Notes under the pieces: generated by a model
Told to the model about the DNA's origin: nothing
What the model saw: the letters and a program-made list of their open reading frames with translations, nothing else
Databases searched by the model: none
Assembly (NCBI GenBank): GCA_031273305.1
Contig: JAISSC010000054.1
Location: 1-9,474, forward strand
Length of the DNA: 9,474 bases
Direction of reading: 5' to 3'
Source of the DNA: Flavobacteriaceae bacterium
GTDB lineage: Bacteria; Bacteroidota; Bacteroidia; Flavobacteriales; Weeksellaceae
Translations under genes and position numbers: made by a program
Part shown: positions 1 to 6,068 of the stretch, in pieces
Position numbering within the stretch: position 1 is the stretch's first letter
Layout of the letters: each line of letters begins with the position of its first letter

Positions 1-135
1 TTCCTTATCCCAAACTCAGGTTAAATTATTATGAAAATAAAAACCTTTTTAACTTTCAATTCATAAAAAATTTAACCCCTGCTATACCAAGATAAATTAA
101 AGCAAAAAGACCCTTACAAATCCACATTTTTTTCT

Positions 136-143
136 TATGTTTG
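136..143 (+). promoter_or_regulatory. Putative -7 element of the ileS operon promoter
   Basis: The octamer TATGTTTG matches the Bacteroidota -7 consensus TAnnTTTG and lies 34 bases before the ileS start codon, implying a leader of roughly 25-30 bases. No good TTTG is seen about 20 bases upstream (the best is a weak TTAC near 114-117), so the -33 part is poor. The rest of bases 1-177 is AT-rich. It holds only a weak possible hairpin (AGGTT at 19-23 pairing with AACCT before a T run near 52), which could end an unseen upstream gene. Confidence 0.5.
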
Positions 144-177
144 CAAACTAATTTTTTACATTGGTTTTAAAAAGAAG

Positions 178-3100
178 ATGAATAATAAATTTCAAGAATA
201 TAAAGGATTAGACTTAAATAAATTTGCAGACGGAATCTTAGCTTTTTGGAAAGAAAACAACATTTTTCAGGAAAGTATAAAACACAGAGAAGGAAAGTCC
301 CAATATGTCTTTTTTGAAGGTCCTCCTTCAGCCAATGGAATGCCCGGAATCCACCACGTTATGGCGCGCACCATCAAAGATATTTTTTGTCGCTATCATA
401 CCCTGAAAGGGAAGCAGGTCAACAGAAAAGCCGGATGGGATACTCATGGGCTGCCTGTGGAATTAGGAGTAGAAAAAGAATTAGGAATCACCAAAGAAGA
501 CATCGGGAAAAAGATTACCGTAGAAGAATACAACAAAGCCTGCCGTGAAGCCGTAATGCGCTACACAGGAGTTTGGAATGAACTCACCGAAAAGATCGGA
601 TATTGGGTAGACCTGAACGAGCCTTACATCACATACGAACCCAAATATATGGAAAGCGTATGGTGGTTGTTGAAACAAATCTACAACAAAAACCTCCTCT
701 ATAAAGGTTATACCGTTCAACCGTATTCCCCCAAAGCCGGAACCGGACTTTCCTCTCATGAATTGAGCCTGCCCGGAGCCTATCGGGATATTACCGACAC
801 TACTATCGTTGCTCAATTTAAGGCGGTAAAAGAAAGTACCGACTTATTCCATGATATAAACGGAGATGTATACTTCCTTGCGTGGACAACCACCCCCTGG
901 ACTTTGCCCTCAAACACGGCATTAACAGTAGGAGCCAATATTGATTATATTCTGGTGAGAACATTCAATCAATATACCTTTGAACCGGTTAATGTAATTT
1001 TAGCTAAGGATTTGATTAAAAACCAGTTAGGAGGTAAATTTTTCCCTGCGGAATCCGATAAAGATTTTCAGGACTATAAACCGGAAGATAAAAAAATACC
1101 GTATAAAGTCCTTTCCGAATATAAAGGAAAAGATTTGATCGGAATTAAATATGAACAATTGTTACCCTGGACTTTACCCTATGAAAATCCGGAGGAGGCT
1201 TTCAGAGTAATAGACGGAGATTTCGTTACAACTGAGGATGGAACAGGAATTGTTCACACAGCACCCACTTTTGGGGCGGACGACGCCAGAGTCGCCAAAG
1301 AACACGGAGTTCCCCCTATGCTCGTATTGGACGAAAACGGAAATCCGGTTCCACTGGTGAACTTACAGGGTAAATACATAAATTCATTACCGGAGCAATT
1401 CAGGGATAAATACGTTCGAAATGAATATTACAAAGATGATGAAGCTCCGGAGCGTTCCGTAGATGTGGAAATCGCCATTTTGTTAAAAACGGAAAACAAA
1501 GCCTTTAAGGTAGAAAAATATACTCATAATTATCCTCATTGCTGGAGAACCGACAAACCCATTTTATATTATCCGTTAGATTCATGGTTTATCCGAATCC
1601 CTCAGGTTCGTGACCGTATGGCAGAACTCAACAGAACCGTCAACTGGAAACCGAAATCCACAGGAGAAGGACGTTTCGGAAACTGGCTGGAGAATGCCAA
1701 TGACTGGAATCTTTCCCGTTCCCGATACTGGGGTATCCCTCTTCCTATATGGAGAACCGAAGATGCTAAAGAAGAGATAATTATAGGCTCTCTGGACGAG
1801 CTGATGACAGAGATGGAAAAATCCGTCAAAGCAGGCTTTATGCATAAAAACATATTTGAAGATTTCGTTGTAGGGGATTATTCCAAAGAAAATTACGATA
1901 AAATTGACCTGCATAAAAATATAGTAGACCAAATTATCCTGACCTCAGAAAGCGGAAAACCTATGAAACGGGAATCCGACCTGATTGATGTCTGGTTCGA
2001 TTCGGGTTCCATGCCCTATGCTCAATGGCATTATCCTTTTGAAAATAAAGCCCTTATTGATAACCGTATCTCATATCCGGCTGATTTCATTGCCGAAGGA
2101 GTAGACCAAACCCGCGGATGGTTCTATACCCTACACGCCATCGGGACGATGGTGTTTGATAGTGTTGCATTCAAAAATGTGGTTTCCAACGGACTGGTTC
2201 TGGATAAAAACGGAAATAAAATGTCTAAGAGTAAAGGAAATGCAGTAGACCCTTTTAAAACCCTTGACCTATATGGTCCGGATGCTACCCGCTGGTATAT
2301 GATCTCCAATGCCCAACCCTGGGATAATCTTAAATTCGATTTGGATGGAATTGACGAAGTCCGTCGGAAGATATTCGGAACTTTATATAATACCTATTCC
2401 TTTTTCGCTTTATATGCCAACGTAGACGGATTTACCTATCGGGAAGAAGATATTAACTTCAAAGACAGGAATGAGCTGGATCAATGGATTTTATCCGAGT
2501 TGACGATTCTGGTGGGAGAGGTAGACAGTTTCTTTGCAGATTACGAACCTACCAAAGCTCTACGGGCTATTAATACTTTCGTTATCGACAACCTTAGTAA
2601 CTGGTATGTACGGCTATCCCGTAGACGTTTCTGGAAAGGGGAATATTCTCAGGATAAAATTTCCGCCTATCAAACCTTATATAAATGCCTGACTACGGTG
2701 GCTAAACTAATCTCTCCGGCAGCTCCTTTTTATTCGGATAGATTGTATCAGGATTTGAATAAGGTCACTCAAAAAGAATCTTTTTTATCTGTACATCTAA
2801 CCGATTTTCCTGTAAGGGAAGAGGGCTGCATCGACCAAAACTTACTGGACAGAACCCGCCTTGCGCAACAGGTTACAAGTATGGTCTTCTCCTTAAGGAA
2901 GAAAGAAAATATCAAAGTGCGCCAGCCTTTGCAAAAAATCATGATTCCTGTATTGGACGAGAAAGATAAAGCTGATTTGGAGGCTATCATTCCAATCATC
3001 AGGCAGGAAGTTAATGTGAAAGAAGTGCAGTTGTTGAATACAAAAGAAGCCTCTGACCTGATTATAAAAGCAGTAAAACCCAACTTTAAAACCTTAGGTC

Positions 3101-3573
3101 CAAAACTGGGTAAAGATTTAAAAACCGTTTCCGAAAAATTGCAAAATTTTTCTCATGAACAAATCCTGAATTTCGAAAGAACCGGGAAAATTACCATTCT
3201 GGACTATGAACTAACGTTGGAAGATGTAGAGATCAGAACTCAGGATATAACCGGATGGCTGGTAACTTCCGATGGGAAACTGACTGTAGCTCTGGATATT
3301 ACTATCACTCCCGAATTAAAATCCGAAGGAATTGCACGGGAATTGGTGAACCGAATCCAGAATTTGAGAAAGGAGAAAGGTTTGGATGTTACAGATAGAA
3401 TTTTCTTACAGATCCAATCCGATAAAATAATAGAAAACACAATCAAAGAAAACAACGAATATATCTGCTCTGAAACTTTGACCGAAGATTTTACCTTTGT
3501 TGGTGAGATTCCCGAAGGGATAGAGTTGGATATTGACAATACTAAAATTAAAGTTTCACTTAAAAAAGTATAA
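178..3573 (+). CDS. ileS: Isoleucyl-tRNA synthetase (type 2-like, GxHH signature)
   Basis: Cytoplasmic class I aminoacyl-tRNA synthetase that charges tRNA-Ile with isoleucine. The 1131 residues are full length for the long, eukaryote-like (type 2) IleRS. Visible landmarks are the catalytic signature at residues 57-60, GWDTHGLP at 86-93, and the editing (CP1) domain with WTTTPWTLPSNTAL from residue 236 and GTGIVH at 355-360 followed by the FGADD motif ending at 369. KMSKS is at 681-685, then an anticodon-binding domain and a long C-terminal extension. The first signature motif reads GIHH where the family usually has HxGH, so the first and third residues are swapped. KMSKS and the editing motifs look intact, so the enzyme should be active. 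The ATG at 178 follows an A/G-rich stretch and no better start is seen. It is the first gene of a three-gene operon; the next start lies 3 bases after the stop. Confidence 0.98.
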   Translation: MNNKFQEYKGLDLNKFADGILAFWKENNIFQESIKHREGKSQYVFFEGPPSANGMPGIHHVMARTIKDIFCRYHTLKGKQVNRKAGWDTHGLPVELGVEKELGITKEDIGKKITVEEYNKACREAVMRYTGVWNELTEKIGYWVDLNEPYITYEPKYMESVWWLLKQIYNKNLLYKGYTVQPYSPKAGTGLSSHELSLPGAYRDITDTTIVAQFKAVKESTDLFHDINGDVYFLAWTTTPWTLPSNTALTVGANIDYILVRTFNQYTFEPVNVILAKDLIKNQLGGKFFPAESDKDFQDYKPEDKKIPYKVLSEYKGKDLIGIKYEQLLPWTLPYENPEEAFRVIDGDFVTTEDGTGIVHTAPTFGADDARVAKEHGVPPMLVLDENGNPVPLVNLQGKYINSLPEQFRDKYVRNEYYKDDEAPERSVDVEIAILLKTENKAFKVEKYTHNYPHCWRTDKPILYYPLDSWFIRIPQVRDRMAELNRTVNWKPKSTGEGRFGNWLENANDWNLSRSRYWGIPLPIWRTEDAKEEIIIGSLDELMTEMEKSVKAGFMHKNIFEDFVVGDYSKENYDKIDLHKNIVDQIILTSESGKPMKRESDLIDVWFDSGSMPYAQWHYPFENKALIDNRISYPADFIAEGVDQTRGWFYTLHAIGTMVFDSVAFKNVVSNGLVLDKNGNKMSKSKGNAVDPFKTLDLYGPDATRWYMISNAQPWDNLKFDLDGIDEVRRKIFGTLYNTYSFFALYANVDGFTYREEDINFKDRNELDQWILSELTILVGEVDSFFADYEPTKALRAINTFVIDNLSNWYVRLSRRRFWKGEYSQDKISAYQTLYKCLTTVAKLISPAAPFYSDRLYQDLNKVTQKESFLSVHLTDFPVREEGCIDQNLLDRTRLAQQVTSMVFSLRKKENIKVRQPLQKIMIPVLDEKDKADLEAIIPIIRQEVNVKEVQLLNTKEASDLIIKAVKPNFKTLGPKLGKDLKTVSEKLQNFSHEQILNFERTGKITILDYELTLEDVEIRTQDITGWLVTSDGKLTVALDITITPELKSEGIARELVNRIQNLRKEKGLDVTDRIFLQIQSDKIIENTIKENNEYICSETLTEDFTFVGEIPEGIELDIDNTKIKVSLKKV

Positions 3574-3576
3574 GCT

Positions 3577-3957
3577 ATGGCAGAAGACAGATTACGATAT
3601 TCAGACGAAGAGCTTGAGGAATTTAAAGCTCTTATCCTGGACAAAATAGAAAAAGCAGAGAACGATTTAACCATGTTGAAAGAGGCTTTCGTAAACGATT
3701 TAAACAACGGAACCGATGATACTTCTCCTACTTTCAAGGCTTTTGAAGAAGGCTCCGAGACCATGAGCAAAGAAAGCAATGCTCAATTGGCTGCTCGTCA
3801 GGAAAAATTTATCCGGGATTTGAAAAATGCTTTGGTAAGAATTGAGAATAAGACTTATGGCATCTGTAGAGTAACAGGAAAATTGATTGGTAAAGATCGG
3901 TTAAAAGCCGTTCCTCATGCAACTTTGAGCATTGAAGCTAAAAATAAGCAATATTAA
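3577..3957 (+). CDS. TraR/DksA-family protein lacking the zinc-finger cysteines
   Basis: A 126-residue protein with the DksA/TraR architecture: two predicted helical coiled-coil segments (about residues 9-36 and 60-92) separated by an acidic turn (residues 40-53, rich in Asp and Asn), then the C-terminal zinc-finger-like module. The tail has the typical TYGICRVTGKLI...RLKAVPHATLSIEAK pattern that identifies the family. DksA proteins bind the RNA polymerase secondary channel and adjust transcription with ppGpp. Whether this one does is inference. Canonical members carry four zinc-binding cysteines, but only one (C97) is present, so zinc binding is unlikely. As I recall, this degeneration is common in Bacteroidota homologues. 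It sits 3 bases after ileS and 2 bases before lspA, so it is surely co-transcribed with both. Confidence 0.9.
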   Translation: MAEDRLRYSDEELEEFKALILDKIEKAENDLTMLKEAFVNDLNNGTDDTSPTFKAFEEGSETMSKESNAQLAARQEKFIRDLKNALVRIENKTYGICRVTGKLIGKDRLKAVPHATLSIEAKNKQY

Positions 3958-3959
3958 GA

Positions 3960-4601
3960 ATGAAAAAAGTCTTGTGGATAACTTTTAGTATCCTATTGAT
4001 TGATCAGGCTTCAAAAATTTATATAAAAACACATTTTCATTTGCATGAAGAGGTCAGGGTTTTTGACTGGTTTTATCTGACTTATGTCGAAAATCCGGGA
4101 ATGGCTTATGGAGTTCAATTAGGAGGCTTTTTCGGAAAGATCGGACTGAGCGTATTACGGCTGGTATTAATCGGATTTATGGCTTATTATATCAACATTT
4201 GGTCTAAAAAAGCCACTTCATGGTTATTCGTCATTCCTGCCGGACTGATTTTTTCCGGAGCTATCGGAAACCTGATTGATAGTATATTCTATGGAATTAT
4301 GTTTGATTCGGGTACTACCTATGATGTCGCAATTAAAAACTGGAACGGATATTCCGGAATATCTAAATTGAATTTCGAAGGATATGCTCCGCTTTTTGGA
4401 GGTTGTGTGGTAGATATGTTTCGGTTCCCTCTGATTGATAGCTATTTACCCGACTGGATTCCCTTCTGGGGAGGAGAAAGAATACAATTTTTTAGTTATA
4501 TCTTTAATGTCGCAGATTCTTCCATCACACTGGGAGCCTTATTTTTAGCCTGTGTATACTTCTTTAAACCCCAATCTTTTCCTAAAGACTGGTTTAGATA
4601 A
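3960..4601 (+). CDS. lspA: Lipoprotein signal peptidase (signal peptidase II)
   Basis: Inner-membrane aspartyl protease that removes signal peptides from diacylated prolipoproteins. Conserved boxes are visible: DQASK (D15-K19) in the first membrane segment, ENPGMAYG at 44-51, GNLID with catalytic Asp D107, VVDMFRF near 150, and FNVAD with the second catalytic Asp D186. Four hydrophobic segments fit the family (about 3-19, 61-80, 87-105, 188-202). At 213 residues it is longer than the roughly 160-170 of proteobacterial LspA. The extra length lies mainly between D107 and the VVDM box and around residues 158-178, which I believe is usual in flavobacteria. It starts 2 bases after the preceding stop and is last in the operon, followed by a hairpin terminator 41 bases after its stop. 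Confidence 0.96.
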   Translation: MKKVLWITFSILLIDQASKIYIKTHFHLHEEVRVFDWFYLTYVENPGMAYGVQLGGFFGKIGLSVLRLVLIGFMAYYINIWSKKATSWLFVIPAGLIFSGAIGNLIDSIFYGIMFDSGTTYDVAIKNWNGYSGISKLNFEGYAPLFGGCVVDMFRFPLIDSYLPDWIPFWGGERIQFFSYIFNVADSSITLGALFLACVYFFKPQSFPKDWFR

Positions 4602-4639
4602 GGATAAAATATTCATGACAGTAATATTTACAAAATATA

Positions 4640-4671
4640 GGAGCCGTCTCAAATTGAGAGGCTTTTTTGTT
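4640..4671 (+). repeat. 32-base direct repeat carrying a terminator, copy 1
   Basis: Identical to 5764-5795 over 32 bases, including the unpaired G in the hairpin stem. The shared imperfection suggests that the two copies descend from one rather than being independent terminators. Together they bracket the hicAB island. Confidence 0.9.
4643..4668 (+). terminator. Rho-independent terminator of the ileS-lspA operon (repeat copy 1)
   Basis: GCC-G-TCTCA pairs with TGAGA-GGC around an AAT loop, with one unpaired G at 4646, followed directly by six T. It lies 41 bases after the lspA stop and ends the operon. The surrounding 32 bases (4640-4671) recur exactly at 5764-5795. Confidence 0.9.
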
Positions 4672-4701
4672 CTTTTATCTTAGAAGCGGCAATAAAAAAT
4701 A

Positions 4702-4743
4702 TATATAAATTTTTGTCTATATAAATTTTTGTTTATATATTTG
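4702..4743 (+). promoter_or_regulatory. hicAB promoter with tandem/palindromic operator candidate
   Basis: A TTTG at 4712-4715 and TATATTTG at 4736-4743 are separated by 20 bases, a good match to the Bacteroidota -33/-7 consensus, 17 bases before the hicA start. The same stretch holds a perfect 15-base tandem repeat (TATATAAATTTTTGT at 4702-4716 and 4718-4732, period 16) and an inverted repeat, TATATAAA at 4718-4725 against TTTATATA at 4732-4739. These overlap the spacer and the -7 box. HicB antitoxins autoregulate by binding such sites through their DNA-binding domain, so this is a plausible operator. The binding itself is inference. Confidence 0.7.
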
Positions 4744-4760
4744 TACAGTTATCAAGTATT

Positions 4761-4943
4761 ATGAATTCAAGTTCATTGAAAAAGACGTTAGAACAAGACG
4801 GTTGGTTTCTTGACCGAGTGAAAGGAAGCCATCATGTTTTCAAGCATCCTATCAAGAAAGGAATTGTGGTATTGCCTCACCCAAGAAAAGATATTCCAAC
4901 AGGAACGGCAAACTCAATTCTTAAACAGGCAGGGCTAAAATAA
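4761..4943 (+). CDS. hicA: HicA-family mRNA interferase toxin
   Basis: A 60-residue protein matching the HicA toxin fold, a small dsRNA-binding-like alpha-beta-beta-beta-alpha domain that cleaves mRNA and is neutralised by HicB. The N-terminal helix with EQDGWFLDRVKGSHHVF is typical. GSHH places the catalytic His at H24 of the usual G-S-H-H motif, and the following KHP, VVLPHPRKDIPTGT and C-terminal ILKQAGL are all family hallmarks. Length is normal (about 60 residues), so it looks intact and potentially active. Its partner starts 40 bases downstream in the common toxin-first order. It has its own promoter after the lspA terminator, so it is not part of the housekeeping operon. Confidence 0.95.
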   Translation: MNSSSLKKTLEQDGWFLDRVKGSHHVFKHPIKKGIVVLPHPRKDIPTGTANSILKQAGLK

Positions 4944-4983
4944 CCTTGATTTTATATACTAAAGTAACAATTCTTTTTTTATC

Positions 4984-5376
4984 ATGAAAATAATTGATGT
5001 ATTAGTAAAAAAAGGCGCAAATGGCGTGTATTGGGGTACTACCCAGAATATACCGGGAGTGATTACTGCTGATGGAGCCACTTTTGAAGAAATGAAAACA
5101 AACTTGTCTGAGGCTTTGGAACTTGCCAAAGAATCTGATGACAGTTATGCTGATTATGGCTTAGACTTTCATTTTAAACTCTCCCTGAAAGACTTTTTTA
5201 CTCACTTCCCGGAACTTAAAAAATCGGAAATCGGTCAGCGAGCCGGCATCTCTAAAACCCTTATGAGCCAATATCTATCAGAAAGAGAGGTATATATATC
5301 TTATGACAGGGTAAAGGAAATAGAAAAAGAAATTCATCTACTGGCTGATGAATTAAAAACTGTTTCTTTTGATTAA
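4984..5376 (+). CDS. hicB: HicB-family antitoxin with HTH domain
   Basis: The 130-residue partner of HicA. Residues 1-50 form the partial RNase H-like HicB domain, with the typical GVYWGTTQNIPGVITADGATFEEMKTNLSEALEL pattern split over residues 14-47; this part binds and blocks the toxin. Residues about 78-105 (SEIGQRAGISKTLMSQYLSE) form a helix-turn-helix of the Xre/lambda-repressor type, which would bind the operator upstream of hicA. Length and both domains look complete, so the pair should be a working type II toxin-antitoxin module. The 40-base gap to hicA is wider than the overlap seen in many hicAB pairs and could hold a second promoter, but I see no clear TAnnTTTG in it. Confidence 0.93.
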   Translation: MKIIDVLVKKGANGVYWGTTQNIPGVITADGATFEEMKTNLSEALELAKESDDSYADYGLDFHFKLSLKDFFTHFPELKKSEIGQRAGISKTLMSQYLSEREVYISYDRVKEIEKEIHLLADELKTVSFD

Positions 5377-5408
5377 ATGAATAAAATAAATGGAACTTAA
5401 ATATAGAT

Positions 5409-5531
5409 ATGAAAACGCTTAAAATTATTATTGAAAAAGGAGAAGAAATGTATGCTGCTTATCACATAGTTACAAAATTACGTTTTTTAAAGTGTCAAAG
5501 TCAGGTGATTGCTTCACTACGCTCGCAATAG
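5409..5531 (+). pseudogene. 5' remnant of a second HicB-like gene cut off by a repeat
   Basis: An open stretch of 40 codons starts at ATG 5409, 32 bases after the hicB stop. Its first 18 residues (MKTLKIIIEKGEEMYAAY) resemble the beginning of another HicB subfamily of Bacteroidota, in which Y/F-x-A-Y is followed by AENVPGIYG-like sequence. Here the resemblance stops at codon 18, about base 5462. Repeat R1 begins at 5459, and the remaining codons are read through R1 and a REP-like sequence to a stop at 5529-5531. No continuation of a HicB domain is found after the repeat. The likely history is insertion or rearrangement at the repeat with loss of the 3' part. The family call rests on 18 residues, so it is moderate. 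Confidence 0.55.
5459..5504 (+). repeat. 46-base repeat R1
   Basis: Aligns without gaps to R2 (5693-5738) with 39 of 46 positions identical, counted by eye. The first 13 bases and the last 16 (ending in GTGTCAAAGTCAG) are identical. It marks the left boundary of a compound repeat and the break point of the HicB-like remnant. Confidence 0.85.
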
Positions 5532-5571
5532 AATGAGATTGCCACACTCCACTACGTTCCGTTCGCAATGA
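5507..5571. repeat. Two REP-like palindromic units
   Basis: Two related units, 5507-5529 and 5537-5571, each begin with GATTGC and end with GCAAT. Both contain a CACTACG-TTCG or CACTACG-CTCG core, so each can fold with ATTGC/GCAAT at its base. GC content is higher than in the surroundings. From memory, very similar GATTGC...CACTACG...CGCAATGAC sequences are scattered through many Bacteroidota genomes. No coding function is seen. Confidence 0.65.
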
Positions 5572-5607
5572 CCTCATGAACAGTTGATTACGTTCACAGA
5601 TCGCCGA

Positions 5608-5738
5608 CCTGCGGTTATGAAAATCAAGCCATTCGGGCTTCTGCTTGCGATACCATACCTATTTGATGTAGTAAAAAATTATAAAATATTGATTATCACA
5701 TAGTTGCAAAACAAGGCTCTTGAAAGTGTCAAAGTCAG
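5608..5738 (+). repeat. Dispersed repeat, copy 1 (right part contains R2)
   Basis: This 131-base stretch is matched, in reverse orientation, by 9350-9474. The first 23 bases are identical (against 9452-9474), and a 32-base block at 5701-5732 is identical to the reverse complement of 9356-9387. The middle differs by substitutions and small indels. It contains a short hairpin (AAGCC at 5626-5630 with GGCTT at 5636-5640) that is kept and improved to six pairs in the other copy. Bases 5693-5738 are the R2 direct repeat of R1. No open reading frame of note. Confidence 0.9.
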
Positions 5739-5763
5739 AAGTTTTACACAACTATTGCAAATC

Positions 5764-5795
5764 GGAGCCGTCTCAAATTGAGAGGCTTTTTTGTT
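5764..5795 (+). repeat. 32-base direct repeat carrying a terminator, copy 2
   Basis: Exact second copy of 4640-4671, lying 26 bases after the R2 repeat. Neither flank resembles the flank of copy 1 beyond the repeat itself. Confidence 0.9.
5767..5792 (+). terminator. Rho-independent terminator, copy 2
   Basis: Same hairpin as at 4643-4668 (GCC-G-TCTCA / TGAGA-GGC, loop AAT, unpaired G at 5770) plus six T. It would end transcription from the hicAB promoter that runs through the remnant and repeats, and would insulate the redoxin gene downstream. Confidence 0.8.
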
Positions 5796-5826
5796 TTTAT
5801 AATATTTCCTTTGTTTTTATAATATT
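5791..5826 (+). repeat. 20-base tandem repeat after terminator copy 2
   Basis: TTGTTTTTATAATATT occurs at 5791-5806 and again at 5811-5826, a period of 20 bases. The first unit overlaps the terminator T-tract. It looks like a simple tandem duplication. Confidence 0.8.
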
Positions 5827-6068
5827 ATTGATAATCCTGATAGCTGACAAAACTTATTCCTTATAATAGTTGCCCATAAAATAAATTGTATCAATAATCT
5901 ATTATCTTAAAAAAAAATTAGTTTATCTCATAGTATTTTGCTGTTTTTTATCCAAAAATTAAAAATATGAAAAAACTCATAGTATTTTCTCAAAAAAATA
6001 GCGTAATTTTGTTATAAGTTGTTATTGTAACACTTGTAAAAAAAACTATTAACTAAAGCCTTATAAAA
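5827..6068. other. AT-rich non-coding gap before the redoxin gene
   Basis: No gene, RNA or strong structure is seen. CTCATAGTATTTT occurs twice (5927-5939 and 5976-5988). With the compound repeat and terminator to its left, the whole stretch from 5532 to 6068 holds no gene. Confidence 0.6.
6004..6011 (+). promoter_or_regulatory. Putative -7 element for the redoxin-like gene
   Basis: TAATTTTG matches TAnnTTTG and lies 57 bases before the start codon. No TTTG is seen at the proper distance upstream, so this is a weak call. Confidence 0.4.

Noticed and set aside
31..66. Short open frame starting ATGAAAATAAAAACC
   Set aside because: Eleven codons in AT-rich DNA with no supporting context; nothing indicates a leader peptide.
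1..177. tRNA, T-box or other riboswitch leader upstream of ileS
   Set aside because: No cloverleaf or T-box elements are seen, and the implied leader from the -7 box is only about 25-30 bases, too short for such a regulator.
3240..3779. 179-codon open frame on the minus strand
   Set aside because: It lies antisense across ileS and the DksA-like gene, both certain by homology. It is Ser-rich with no recognisable motif, and is explained by codon bias of the sense strand.
5459..5738. CRISPR array
   Set aside because: Only two diverged 46-base direct repeats 188 bases apart, with other repeats between; no regular spacer pattern and no cas gene.
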